Virus record (IMG/VR): IMGVR_UViG_3300031974_000328
Coordinates: 1 to 22,334 of that record
DNA: 22,334 bases
Reading direction: 5' to 3' (one strand)
Source of the DNA: a virus
The first letter of the stretch is position 1. Each line of letters begins with the position of its first letter. This document shows, in pieces, positions 6,034 to 12,205 of this stretch. Both the position numbers and the translations under genes were made by a program. The notes under the pieces are model-generated. The model ran no database searches, was not told the DNA's origin, and saw nothing but the letters and a program-made list of their open reading frames with translations.

Positions 6034-6462
6034 CTATTTTAGTTTATTTAACTCCTTTTGATAGTATTCTATCATTTCATTTAATTCGTATGTAGAGAAC
6101 TTTACGATCTCACGGCTTTTTTCCAGAAGCATATCAGAAGTCCCCTCTCCGTAAGTTTTATCTATATACTTAGCATATAAGAACTGCTGACCTTGACCCG
6201 CTACATTACACCCAAAGCATTGAGGAGCGCAGTTCATTTCATCCCATCGTGTAGAATAATGCTTACGAGACATAAAGTGTCCGTTCTGAATTTTCTTTAT
6301 CTCATACTTCCTGCCACAAGTAACACAGGTGCAAAATCCATTCTTTGCATTCTTATAGCGTATATAAAGCGAAAATACTTGATCTAATCTTTGTACTACC
6401 TTAGATCGTGAAGGTTTCTTAGGAGCAGGCTTTTTACTCCTATTGGGCTTTCTTCTTATCAT
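6034..6462 (-). CDS. ninG: NinG/Rap-like recombination nuclease
   Basis: A 142-residue protein that fits the lambda NinG (Rap) family, whose lambda member is a structure-specific endonuclease acting in Red-type recombination. It has a basic Lys/Arg/Pro-rich N-terminus (residues 1-21), a helix, and then the zinc-binding nuclease core. Cys44, Cys46 and Cys49 lie in CTCVTC; the GHFMSRKHYSTRW segment carries His62 and His68; Cys78, Cys82 and Cys85 lie in NCAPQCFGC. A helical tail follows. Spacing of the Cys pairs and the N-G-H-F-x-S-R motif are diagnostic. It overlaps the upstream 80-residue gene by 23 nt, and the terminator at 5933-5968 follows. Confidence 0.9.
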   Translation of the reverse strand: MIRRKPNRSKKPAPKKPSRSKVVQRLDQVFSLYIRYKNAKNGFCTCVTCGRKYEIKKIQNGHFMSRKHYSTRWDEMNCAPQCFGCNVAGQGQQFLYAKYIDKTYGEGTSDMLLEKSREIVKFSTYELNEMIEYYQKELNKLK

Positions 6463-6682
6463 CCTGAGTTCTTAAACAAGCAGAACCTAACCAGAAGTCG
6501 ATATCCTGTACTGCTCGGTAAATAATGCGACTGTTCTTTTTAGTATTCTCTTTCTCAGTCTTTGTAGAATCCGAACCTAAGTTCGTGTACATCTTACAAT
6601 CTATTCTAAATAACTCATCTACCTTTTCTCTATCACTAAGTTTACTCTTTACTACTTGGTCAATCTGTTCTCTTAGTGTCAT
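6440..6682 (-). CDS. Hypothetical protein upstream of NinG (80 aa)
   Basis: An 80-residue, mostly helical and highly charged protein (about a quarter Lys/Arg, with a poly-Lys-like tail). It has an N-terminal amphipathic helix (LREQIDQVVKSKLSDREKVDELF) and a second helix with IIYRAVQDIDFWL. Its start overlaps, as ATGA, the end of an open frame in the region to the right. It overlaps NinG by 23 nt, so the two are likely co-translated. Family not recognised. Confidence 0.6.
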   Translation of the reverse strand: MTLREQIDQVVKSKLSDREKVDELFRIDCKMYTNLGSDSTKTEKENTKKNSRIIYRAVQDIDFWLGSACLRTQDDKKKAQ

Positions 6683-6840
6683 AGGTATATTAAGATTAGA
6701 ATTATGCTTTTATAGTTTGTTGGTTCACAAATGGGTATAGGTTGCCCTACTGTACCATACCCATAAATTATGCTTCCACAGATGTCGGACACATAACAGG
6801 TGTGTATCTTTAATAGGTTAAATACACTCGCTAATTCCAC
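6679..6840 (-). CDS. Possible small ORF (53 aa, start uncertain) within a structured region
   Basis: An uninterrupted minus-strand frame runs from 6915 down to a TGA at 6679 that overlaps the next ATG as ATGA, the junction type used by real genes here. There is no ATG in it. The first usable start is GTG at 6840 (VELASVFNLLKIH...), giving 53 residues with three Cys and a hydrophobic end (SIILILIYL). The frame upstream of the GTG also looks protein-like (LNEGLYFIGEVE), so the true start may be unusual or reached by frameshift from the ATG at 6950. The same bases form strong hairpins, so coding is not certain. Confidence 0.35.
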   Translation of the reverse strand: MELASVFNLLKIHTCYVSDICGSIIYGYGTVGQPIPICEPTNYKSIILILIYL

Positions 6841-6960
6841 TTCTCCTATGAAGTACAGTCCCTCGTTTAGCTTACGGTTGAGGTGGTGCTTTGACTGCTC
6901 CCCATTCTTGCACCTTTATTCTTGTAGCCGAACCGAGTTGTTAGACGCATAAGCTACAAG
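6690..6960 (-). other. Hairpin-rich region, candidate structured RNA
   Basis: This is the longest stretch without a confident gene (6683-6971). On the minus strand it holds a chain of inverted repeats: an 8-bp stem 6953-6960 with 6921-6928; 5 bp 6910-6914 with 6885-6889; a tight hairpin 6850-6854 with 6839-6843 (6-nt loop); 6 bp 6822-6827 with 6802-6807; and 8 bp plus 3 bp with one bulge, 6757-6764 with 6731-6738. A 10-bp direct repeat (6700-6709 and 6766-6775) flanks the last hairpin. A -7 box lies at its head. Base composition is more GC-rich than flanking genes. No tRNA, tmRNA or known riboswitch core was recognised. Confidence 0.4.
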
Positions 6961-6961
6961 C

Positions 6962-6969
6962 CAAATATA
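6962..6969 (-). promoter_or_regulatory. Consensus -7 promoter box at head of the structured region
   Basis: The minus strand carries TATATTTG (6969-6962), a perfect TAnnTTTG, immediately after the holin stop codon. There is no TTG at the expected -33 distance (ATG is found instead), so strength is unclear and an activator or alternative sigma factor may be needed. It could start a transcript covering the hairpin-rich region, the 80-residue gene and NinG. Confidence 0.4.
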
Positions 6970-6971
6970 TA

Positions 6972-7403
6972 CTATTTTTGATTATCTTTCATAGAAGTAC
7001 CAAAATAATATCCAAAGATACTAAGTGATACCCCCTCTACGATACCGATCAGATGATAGAATAACTCTTTATTTGTTTCTGGAATATCTAACATTAGAAT
7101 TGCCCAGATAATCACTCCAAATGCACCTAAGCCTACTAATCCTGTGATATTAAATAACCAATCATTCTTACCTGCCTTAGCTATCTCTACTTCTCTATTG
7201 CGTGCAGAATCTCTATCAGCTACCTCAGCTTTATAAGCCTCTATAAGCGCATTGTGTGCATTTTCTTTCTCTTCGGGTGTCAAAGTATCATCGTTATCTA
7301 TTACGCTCTTTAAAACACCTAATACACCGCCCTCAGGTAATAACCCACTTGCTTTACTTAGCAGCTTACCTACTTTCGTTTCTTTAAAAGGTTTCTTACT
7401 CAT
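6972..7403 (-). CDS. Holin (3TM holin family-like)
   Basis: A 143-residue protein consistent with the phage 3TM-type holin family. A soluble helical N-terminal region (1-80) has a typical segment of acidic/amide helices (LTPEEKENAHNALIEAYKAEVADRDSARNREV). It is followed by two strong membrane helices at about 85-106 and 115-135 and a short charged tail (SMKDNQK). Holins form the inner-membrane lesions that release or activate the endolysin at lysis. Its ATG overlaps the TGA of the M15 endolysin gene as ATGA, the classic holin-endolysin pairing, although here the endolysin is upstream. Confidence 0.8.
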   Translation of the reverse strand: MSKKPFKETKVGKLLSKASGLLPEGGVLGVLKSVIDNDDTLTPEEKENAHNALIEAYKAEVADRDSARNREVEIAKAGKNDWLFNITGLVGLGAFGVIIWAILMLDIPETNKELFYHLIGIVEGVSLSIFGYYFGTSMKDNQK

Positions 7404-7858
7404 ATTATTTTGTATATCGTGCCACCGTTTTCTCTAATGGCTCTTAGGTTTCTTTTTCTATTCGTTTCTTGATCTACATAAGAGATATGTACCCAATCTG
7501 GATTAGAGTCATCTCCAAACTCCCAAATAAGCTGATCGTAGTCTAAATTCTCTTTAATGTACTCAAACATCTCTGCGTTAGTTTTATGACCGTACACATC
7601 GTCTATATCAATCGCTCTACCTTCGCAGTGCTGTGAGCGTTCTGAGCCACCGATAGCTTTATTAAGTTCCTTAGACCTAAAAAAAGAATTGATTTTTATA
7701 GCACCCCCTACCCAATCTCTAAGAGGTTCAAAGATGTGCGTACCTAATACGACCATATTCCACATCTCATACTCATTAGGAATATTACGGATACCGAGTT
7801 TCTTAGCAGTATATGAATGACAAGCCTCTGAGTAAGTTATGTGTTCAGTTAGCTTCAT
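7400..7858 (-). CDS. Peptidase M15-family endolysin (L,D/D,D-carboxypeptidase-like)
   Basis: A 152-residue zinc peptidase of the M15 (VanY/DD-carboxypeptidase-like) group, used by many phages to cut peptidoglycan stem peptides. The zinc ligands are visible: His77 and Asp84 in SQHCEGRAIDID and His124 in DWVHISY. The FRS motif at about 60-62 precedes them as usual. No signal peptide is seen, so it would be cytoplasmic until the holin opens the membrane. The ORF starts with a helix (TYSEACHSYTAKKLG) that is common in phage members. It overlaps the lipoprotein gene by 14 nt and couples to the holin by ATGA. Confidence 0.88.
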   Translation of the reverse strand: MKLTEHITYSEACHSYTAKKLGIRNIPNEYEMWNMVVLGTHIFEPLRDWVGGAIKINSFFRSKELNKAIGGSERSQHCEGRAIDIDDVYGHKTNAEMFEYIKENLDYDQLIWEFGDDSNPDWVHISYVDQETNRKRNLRAIRENGGTIYKII

Positions 7859-8108
7859 TATTCTTTACAGTTCGTTTAGAGATTTCTTTACCCTTTTTTG
7901 TTAACCTTAATTTTACATAATCAGTCGTTAGTTTTTTTTTGATGATAATCTCAACATCCTTGTTAGCATAATGCTTCTGGATAACATTGATAATGGGATT
8001 ATCCTCTGTTGATTCTAACCACTCAGTTCTATCTGTTACATCCTCTTGGTGAATTACTTTTTGAGATGCACAGCTTGTAAAGAGAAGGAAAAGGATTAAG
8101 TATCTCAT
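7845..8108 (-). CDS. Small lipoprotein, candidate outer spanin
   Basis: An 87-residue protein with a short hydrophobic signal and lipobox (MRYLILFLLFTSC), giving a lipidated Cys13 after cleavage. The mature part is about 75 residues, first acidic, then basic (IIIKKKLTTDYVKLRLTKKGK). Lipoproteins of this size beside a holin/endolysin pair are often outer-membrane spanins, but the mature domain is not Pro-rich like Rz1. The spanin role is therefore context-based. It overlaps the thioredoxin-like gene upstream by 4 nt (ATGA). Confidence 0.7.
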   Translation of the reverse strand: MRYLILFLLFTSCASQKVIHQEDVTDRTEWLESTEDNPIINVIQKHYANKDVEIIIKKKLTTDYVKLRLTKKGKEISKRTVKNNEAN

Positions 8109-8419
8109 TGAATTGAAGTTATGTATTCTTGTATTTCTTCTTGTCTAATGTTTAGCTTAAAAGATAGATTAGCTTCCCAATAATGAACCAAATGTCCATC
8201 CTTAAATACTAAAATAGTAGGTACTGCTTTAATCTTCTTTCTTAGACCTTCGGGTTGTTCTTCTAAATAACCAAAGGAAACTCTTGCTCCTCGAATACCA
8301 TTTAGGTCGATATTATTTCTTTCATTCCACTCTGCATTAACCTGCACAATAGAAATCTTTTGAGAGTAAATATTCGCAGTAAATAATGCCCACATTAAGA
8401 ATAACCAAGCTCGTATCAT
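8105..8419 (-). CDS. Exported thioredoxin-fold protein lacking CxxC
   Basis: A 104-residue protein with an N-terminal signal-like segment (residues 1-19, hydrophobic, ending NIYS-Q). The rest follows a thioredoxin fold: strand ISIVQVNAEWN, a helix region, then KAVPTILVFKDGHLVHYW with the conserved cis-Pro at 67 and a final helix (QEEIQEYI). The redox motif is absent: where W-C-x-x-C is expected the sequence reads AEWNERNN, with no Cys in the mature protein. It therefore cannot be an oxidoreductase and may be a structural or binding protein in the periplasm. Its neighbours are lysis and membrane proteins, overlapping by 4 nt on each side. Confidence 0.65.
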   Translation of the reverse strand: MIRAWLFLMWALFTANIYSQKISIVQVNAEWNERNNIDLNGIRGARVSFGYLEEQPEGLRKKIKAVPTILVFKDGHLVHYWEANLSFKLNIRQEEIQEYITSIQ

Positions 8420-8697
8420 TTCTCTACTAATTTAAATAAACGCTCTTCTATCTTATCGAGTTTCTCCCCGTTCTCATCTACCTTCTGTTGAGTATTCATA
8501 ATCGTTTCTCTGATAAGCTCATCCTTTAGGTCATACTCTGTTCTGCTGATCTCTGGTTTAGGTAATTCCTTTGCCTCTTGGATATCAGCTTGCAAAGCAA
8601 ACCACATTCCTGCAAGAGATAATGCTCCTGCTATGATTAATCCTACTGTCTTCAGATCAAGAGTAACCTGCGTGTTTTCATTTATTTCTTGCGCCAT
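8416..8697 (-). CDS. Single-TM coiled-coil protein, candidate inner spanin
   Basis: A 93-residue protein with one membrane helix at about 17-36 (VGLIIAGALSLAGMWFAL) and a long charged helix after it (60-93, QKVDENGEKLDKIEERLF) predicted to form a coiled coil. This is the topology of an Rz-like inner spanin: N-in anchor and periplasmic coiled coil. The lipoprotein two genes downstream could be its partner. Similar membrane-plus-coil proteins in phages of Bacteroidota are usually left as hypothetical, so the spanin idea remains an inference. It overlaps the upstream 60-residue gene by 16 nt. Confidence 0.6.
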   Translation of the reverse strand: MAQEINENTQVTLDLKTVGLIIAGALSLAGMWFALQADIQEAKELPKPEISRTEYDLKDELIRETIMNTQQKVDENGEKLDKIEERLFKLVEK

Positions 8698-8864
8698 TCT
8701 TGTATTTCGTTTTTAATATAGTAATAAGCCTCTTTACCTAATAGACCAAAGAAACCCCCAACTAATCCAATAATAGCTGCGTTTACAAATCCTAACAAGT
8801 TTATTGATGAAATTGCGGTGAAAATATATCCTCCAAAAAATGATATTTTATTGTCTAAGCTCAT
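8682..8864 (-). CDS. Small membrane protein (60 aa), possible second holin or antiholin
   Basis: A 60-residue hydrophobic protein. After MSLDNKISFFGG come one or two membrane helices (about 9-28 and 25-46), rich in Gly, Ala and Ile. A charged C-terminus (KNEIQEWRKK) would face the cytoplasm. Size, Gly-rich helices and place next to the lysis genes suit a small holin-like or antiholin protein. No named family is recognised. It is the first gene after the partial terminator at 8871-8893. Confidence 0.6.
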   Translation of the reverse strand: MSLDNKISFFGGYIFTAISSINLLGFVNAAIIGLVGGFFGLLGKEAYYYIKNEIQEWRKK

Positions 8865-8870
8865 AAGTTA

Positions 8871-8893
8871 AAGGGGAGTTATTCCTCCCCCTT
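8871..8893 (-). terminator. Weak terminator overlapping a stop codon
   Basis: On the minus strand GGGGAG, a 6-nt loop and CTCCCC (8890-8885 with 8878-8873) form a clean stem, followed by TTTAACTT rather than a solid T run. The loop contains the TAA of the 77-residue gene. It probably reduces transcription from the structural block into the lysis block rather than stopping it. Confidence 0.5.
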
Positions 8894-9112
8894 GATTTCT
8901 TCAAAAGAGCCATCCTCTAAGTTCACATTAATCTTACCGTGCTTTTCCTCAATCTCTGCTTTTACTTTCTCTTGCTCTCCTTGAATGTTTGCAAAAGCGT
9001 GTAGTAGATTGTGTTTCTGAGTTTCCAGAACACCAAGATCGTGTAAGATTGCTTGTTTCTTAGATTCTTGCTCTCTTAATTGTTCTACAAAGTTTTCTTC
9101 TAATTGTGGCAT
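8879..9112 (-). CDS. Coiled-coil hypothetical protein (77 aa)
   Basis: A 77-residue protein. Residues about 5-57 form a probable continuous coiled coil (LEENFVEQLREQESKKQAIL then further heptads through EKVKAEIEEKHGK), and the C-terminus is a short acidic hairpin (INVNLEDGSFEEIKGEE). Proteins of this shape next to tail-fibre genes may be fibre chaperones or minor virion parts, but no direct evidence exists. Its stop codon lies in the loop of the weak terminator. Confidence 0.65.
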   Translation of the reverse strand: MPQLEENFVEQLREQESKKQAILHDLGVLETQKHNLLHAFANIQGEQEKVKAEIEEKHGKINVNLEDGSFEEIKGEE

Positions 9113-9128
9113 AATAATAGATTTTCTA

Positions 9129-9452
9129 CTAAGATACCAAATTAAGTGTTTCGTGTGTAGGGTTAGCGATCGCGTCTAATTTAGCGTCAAGTCCTGCTTT
9201 AAGACTTTCTACGTCTAATTTGTCCTCTAACCAATTTTCTACGTCTGAGATCGTAACGTCTTCAAAAGGAATAAATGCATCCGCTTCCGGTGATTCTACT
9301 CCTACTGAGCCATATACATCAGCGATATTACCCTCTGCATCTTCTGCTTGGTATCTCCAATGGATAGATTCAATTACTTTCTCTAATCCTAATTCTTCGT
9401 TGTTTAATTGGGTATGCAGTCCGCTAATTACCCATTGATAAGTGTTTGCCAT
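9129..9452 (-). CDS. Hypothetical phage protein with YQW start, tail-associated by context (107 aa)
   Basis: A 107-residue acidic protein beginning MANTYQWVISGL. A beta-rich N-terminal domain (VIESIHWRYQAEDAEGNIADVYGSV) carries the I-x-W-R-Y-x-A pattern typical of a widespread small phage family of unknown function found next to tail-fibre genes. A helical acidic C-terminal part follows (SDVENWLEDKLDVESLKAGL). One base separates it from the tail-fibre stop. It might be an accessory to the fibre, but its role has not been seen from sequence. Confidence 0.7.
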   Translation of the reverse strand: MANTYQWVISGLHTQLNNEELGLEKVIESIHWRYQAEDAEGNIADVYGSVGVESPEADAFIPFEDVTISDVENWLEDKLDVESLKAGLDAKLDAIANPTHETLNLVS

Positions 9453-9453
9453 T

Positions 9454-11271
9454 TTATTCTTCTATTATTTTTAAAGGTTCTACTATTACTTTTCCATTTT
9501 CATTAGTCCAAGATGTATCGTACATATGTTGGTCGTGTCTTTCTCCAATAACTAACCAAGATACAATAGCATCTGATTCTGAATTTTGACATTCTATTGT
9601 TAAGATATTTCCCTCCACGCTTCCTCTTACCGCATCCCAATCTGATTCGTTAGAAGTATAAGTATGAATATCTCTATTTAATAATACAAAAGTGCCTTCT
9701 GTCATTGTAGATTCCTCATCTAAATTTATAGTAGCAGAACCATTTACAAGTTGAACTTTTCCTCTATATATATTATTTGCTTGAGGTGATTCAACAAAAG
9801 AGTGTACTAAGTGATGTGTATCTTTTTTATTCTCTAACGGATGGTCTATTTTAAAAGAACCCGAACCCTTTGATAAAGAAGCAGAAATATCCACATCTCC
9901 TGTCACTTGTAAAGCTACTTGCGGATTATTATTATTTATGCCCACATATCCCGAACTGTTAATACGCATTCTTTCTGTTGCGGTAGTTCCAAGTATTAAA
10001 TTATTAGTAACGTGGTCATATTCCACATATCCTCTTGCTGCTGCGGCATTATCACCAAAAGCTAAAATACCTGAAGCCGTTTGATTACTTGATATATGAA
10101 TAGTAACATCAGAACCACCAAAATCTGCAACATCTAATTTATAACTTGGAGTTCTACCTATCCCTACATTACCACTTGAGTCGATACGCATTTTCTCAGA
10201 AGAAGTACCCGAATTAGTAGTGTTGAATATTAAACTACCATAATTAGTACCGCCTGCAGTTCTTTTACCTTCAATTCCTGCTAAGTTGATACTTGATGAA
10301 TTGTTGTAAAAATCTATTTTAGAAATAGTATCCTCAGCACTTGGAGCAGTACCCGATAATCTCACATTACCACTTGAGTCTATGCGCATACGCTCTGAGC
10401 TGTTAGTATAGAATAAAGAAGTGTTAATTCCATTGTCATACAAGAAACCTCCTACATAATTAGCATCAGAATCTCCAACCCATACACCACCTAAATTACT
10501 TGTACCTGCCACACAATGCAAATAAGCATTAGATGCAGTGTTTTGAATACTAAGAAGTTGTTGAGGACTCGAAGTACCTATCCCTACATTACCCGCAGAG
10601 TCGATACGCATACGCTCTGAAGAATCATCTCTAAATCTCACATCTTGAGCGTGTATCTGCAAAGGTCTTGCATTACCACCACCTGTTTCAAGAGCGTGTA
10701 TTCTTCTTATTGAATCTGTAGAGTTATAATCTAATCTTACTACTGCACCTGTTGCACTATTGGTATTTACTTGCAATCTACCATTTGCAATATCTACATT
10801 ACCGCTTGAGTCGATACGCATACGCTCTGTAATACCCGTATAGAATGTAAGACCGCTTCCTGCTGCACCAATAGCACCTACCTCTGAACCATCTCTGTTA
10901 ATAGAGAGAATTTGACCATCAGTAGTATTTCTATTTAAATATAAACTTCTATTACCGCTTCTTGATGCTTGAATAGCACCTACTGAACGAACTGAAGCAC
11001 CTGTATCAGTATTCCCAATTCCAACAGTAAGATTCGTTGTACCAAAGCCAACTCCATCTGAAGCAGCATCTACATATAGTGTATTCGTATCTACTGCAAG
11101 GTTGCCTGTTATCGTTACGCCATTTCCCGACCTTCCGACACTAAGAGCCGAAGCATTACCTAAACCATCCTCAATTAAGGTAACACCCGAAACATCTAAA
11201 GCCTCGTTATCTGTTGTTTTTAAAAGACCATCGTATGTGTCTTTAATTTTTGTGTTTGTTAATGTTGCCAT
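9454..11271 (-). CDS. Tail fibre / adhesin with repeated RMRIDSSGNV modules
   Basis: A 605-residue fibre protein. The N-terminus (ATLTNTKIKDTYDGLLKT) is a common short lead-in of phage fibres. The central shaft contains five or more copies of an ERMRIDSSGNV-type motif, spaced 66-74 residues apart, with Gly/Asn/Ser-rich beta segments and GIGTSSP turns between them, a layout typical of trimeric beta-structured fibres. The last 130 residues (from about 475) are a distinct globular domain likely to bind the host surface. They lack the S74 chaperone signature (no clear catalytic Ser-Asp dyad or helical autochaperone tail). It probably decides host range. Upstream is a fibre-related 112-residue gene. 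Confidence 0.85.
   Translation of the reverse strand: MATLTNTKIKDTYDGLLKTTDNEALDVSGVTLIEDGLGNASALSVGRSGNGVTITGNLAVDTNTLYVDAASDGVGFGTTNLTVGIGNTDTGASVRSVGAIQASRSGNRSLYLNRNTTDGQILSINRDGSEVGAIGAAGSGLTFYTGITERMRIDSSGNVDIANGRLQVNTNSATGAVVRLDYNSTDSIRRIHALETGGGNARPLQIHAQDVRFRDDSSERMRIDSAGNVGIGTSSPQQLLSIQNTASNAYLHCVAGTSNLGGVWVGDSDANYVGGFLYDNGINTSLFYTNSSERMRIDSSGNVRLSGTAPSAEDTISKIDFYNNSSSINLAGIEGKRTAGGTNYGSLIFNTTNSGTSSEKMRIDSSGNVGIGRTPSYKLDVADFGGSDVTIHISSNQTASGILAFGDNAAAARGYVEYDHVTNNLILGTTATERMRINSSGYVGINNNNPQVALQVTGDVDISASLSKGSGSFKIDHPLENKKDTHHLVHSFVESPQANNIYRGKVQLVNGSATINLDEESTMTEGTFVLLNRDIHTYTSNESDWDAVRGSVEGNILTIECQNSESDAIVSWLVIGERHDQHMYDTSWTNENGKVIVEPLKIIEE
9945..10830 (-). repeat. In-frame repeated module inside the tail-fibre gene
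   Basis: A DNA motif encoding the RMRIDSSGNV-type sequence recurs with its tacgcat/tgcgcat core at 9963, 10185, 10383, 10605 and 10815. Spacings are 222, 198, 222 and 210 bp, all multiples of three. Copies in the middle share long stretches (ttgagtcgatacgcat), while the copy at 9963 has drifted. Such repeats allow in-frame recombination between fibre alleles. Confidence 0.85.
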
Positions 11272-11290
11272 ATTTTTGTTTATCTAATTT

Positions 11291-11629
11291 TTAAGGCTCT
11301 GAATCCCAGAATCCAATTTTATTGTTTACTTCTCTGATCGCAGCTTCTACCGTTGTAGCACTTATGTTTGTATCTGCATTGTTAAAAGCTACTAACGAAC
11401 CTAACATCTCTGTCTGCATTAAATCAAAACCACTACCATTATAACGATACAAACCCTTTTGTTTGCGGTTAATACCTATAATTCCCGTAGTTGTACGAAC
11501 TAAATAAATATCTCCTTCGTATAACTTATCGACTGAAGCTAAGTCTGAAAAAGTCTCTACTGCTCCATCGACTACATCGTCAATCAAGTAAACAGAACCC
11601 CACCCTATGTTATTTCTTTGGTAACTCAT
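11291..11629 (-). CDS. Tail-fibre-associated protein (112 aa)
   Basis: A 112-residue protein. An N-terminal beta region contains DIYLVRTTTGIIGINRK followed by GLYRYNGSGFDLM, a pattern common in phage fibre and appendage proteins that describe a small beta-sandwich. The C-terminal part (NNADTNISATTVEAAIREV) resembles the segment that joins fibres to the tail and contains the usual S-A-T-T-V-x-A-A-I helix. It probably forms the proximal part of the fibre, attached to the 605-residue protein encoded next. Exact family not named. Confidence 0.7.
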   Translation of the reverse strand: MSYQRNNIGWGSVYLIDDVVDGAVETFSDLASVDKLYEGDIYLVRTTTGIIGINRKQKGLYRYNGSGFDLMQTEMLGSLVAFNNADTNISATTVEAAIREVNNKIGFWDSEP

Positions 11630-11705
11630 TCTTCGCTTGTTGCTTTAAGAATTGCTTTAGTTTAATTATATTTTGACTCTTAGGTTTGTATCCTTTTTCT
11701 TTCAC
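11610..11705 (-). CDS. Tiny basic ORF (31 aa) coupled by GTGA
   Basis: A GTG at 11705 overlaps the TGA of the connector gene as GTGA and opens a 31-codon frame ending in TAA at 11610, within the start of the next gene (20-nt overlap). The peptide is very basic (Lys-rich, including KLKQFLKQQAKNELPKK) and amphipathic. It fills the only gap between the two neighbours. Short length keeps the confidence low. Confidence 0.4.
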   Translation of the reverse strand: MKEKGYKPKSQNIIKLKQFLKQQAKNELPKK

Positions 11706-12202
11706 AGTACCCATCCGTTAAAAGTTGCATCTGTATCTGGGTGAATATCATCGTTAGAGTTCGTATAGTACTCAGGGAATGAAGCTTGATTAAAACTCAT
11801 ATAATCAATAAATCGTCTTGTGTAATACTCTGCGATATCTCTTTCCTTATTAATCAAGAAGTCGATCTCCTCTTTTGTTGCTGACTCACCATTTTCCGAA
11901 GTGTGCTTAAATACTCCTCCGTTCTTAACTTGATAAGCTGCAAAAGGTAAGTAATCCACCATCGCATAGTGAATAAGCATAGGCTGAATAAAGTCGTTTA
12001 CTAATTCTAAATAATCACCGCTCAAAGTACCCGCAATAATATCAGCAGCAATCTTGTTGTATAGATCAGTTCCTAAATAGTTTCTAATATGTATTTCTTG
12101 AGCAATCTTGATGTACTGAATGAACTTATCCGTGTCCACATTACCATCTAAGATGCTATTCTTTACTAAGTCTTGTCTTTTTATAAATAACGCTGTAGCC
12201 AT
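11702..12202 (-). CDS. DUF6712-like head-tail connector
   Basis: A 166-residue, mainly helical protein that matches the layout of a Bacteroidota phage family (DUF6712-like). These proteins resemble gp6/gp15-type head-completion connectors: an N-terminal FIKRQDLVKNSILDGNVD segment, long helices containing QEIHIRNYLGTDLYNKI and DFIQPMLIHYAMVDYLPF, and a C-terminal segment rich in aromatic and acidic residues. Connectors stack under the portal and bind the tail. The gene is directly downstream of the portal (3-nt gap), the normal place for such a protein. Confidence 0.7.
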   Translation of the reverse strand: MATALFIKRQDLVKNSILDGNVDTDKFIQYIKIAQEIHIRNYLGTDLYNKIAADIIAGTLSGDYLELVNDFIQPMLIHYAMVDYLPFAAYQVKNGGVFKHTSENGESATKEEIDFLINKERDIAEYYTRRFIDYMSFNQASFPEYYTNSNDDIHPDTDATFNGWVL

Positions 12203-12205
12203 ATC

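Noticed and set aside
6525-6740. Plus-strand frame opposite the gene before NinG
   Set aside because: Leu/Phe/Ser-rich antisense shadow with no features; no other gene in the window is on the plus strand. The same holds for the other plus-strand frames.
6867-6950. 27-codon ORF with ATG in the hairpin-rich region
   Set aside because: Too short and Ser/Thr-rich at its end, with no junction to a neighbour. Kept only as a possible lead into the adjacent frame.
6921-6960. The 8-bp inverted repeat after the holin as a terminator
   Set aside because: The stem is not followed by a T run on the minus strand (AATAAAGG instead), and the loop is long.
6890-6971. tRNA or tmRNA-like element suggested by GGTTCG and paired ends
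   Set aside because: No cloverleaf: the 8-bp stem closes a 24-nt loop without D or anticodon arms, and there is no CCA-like end.
9454-9800. S74 intramolecular chaperone at the fibre C-terminus
   Set aside because: The C-terminal region has no recognisable S74 catalytic residues or long helical tail.
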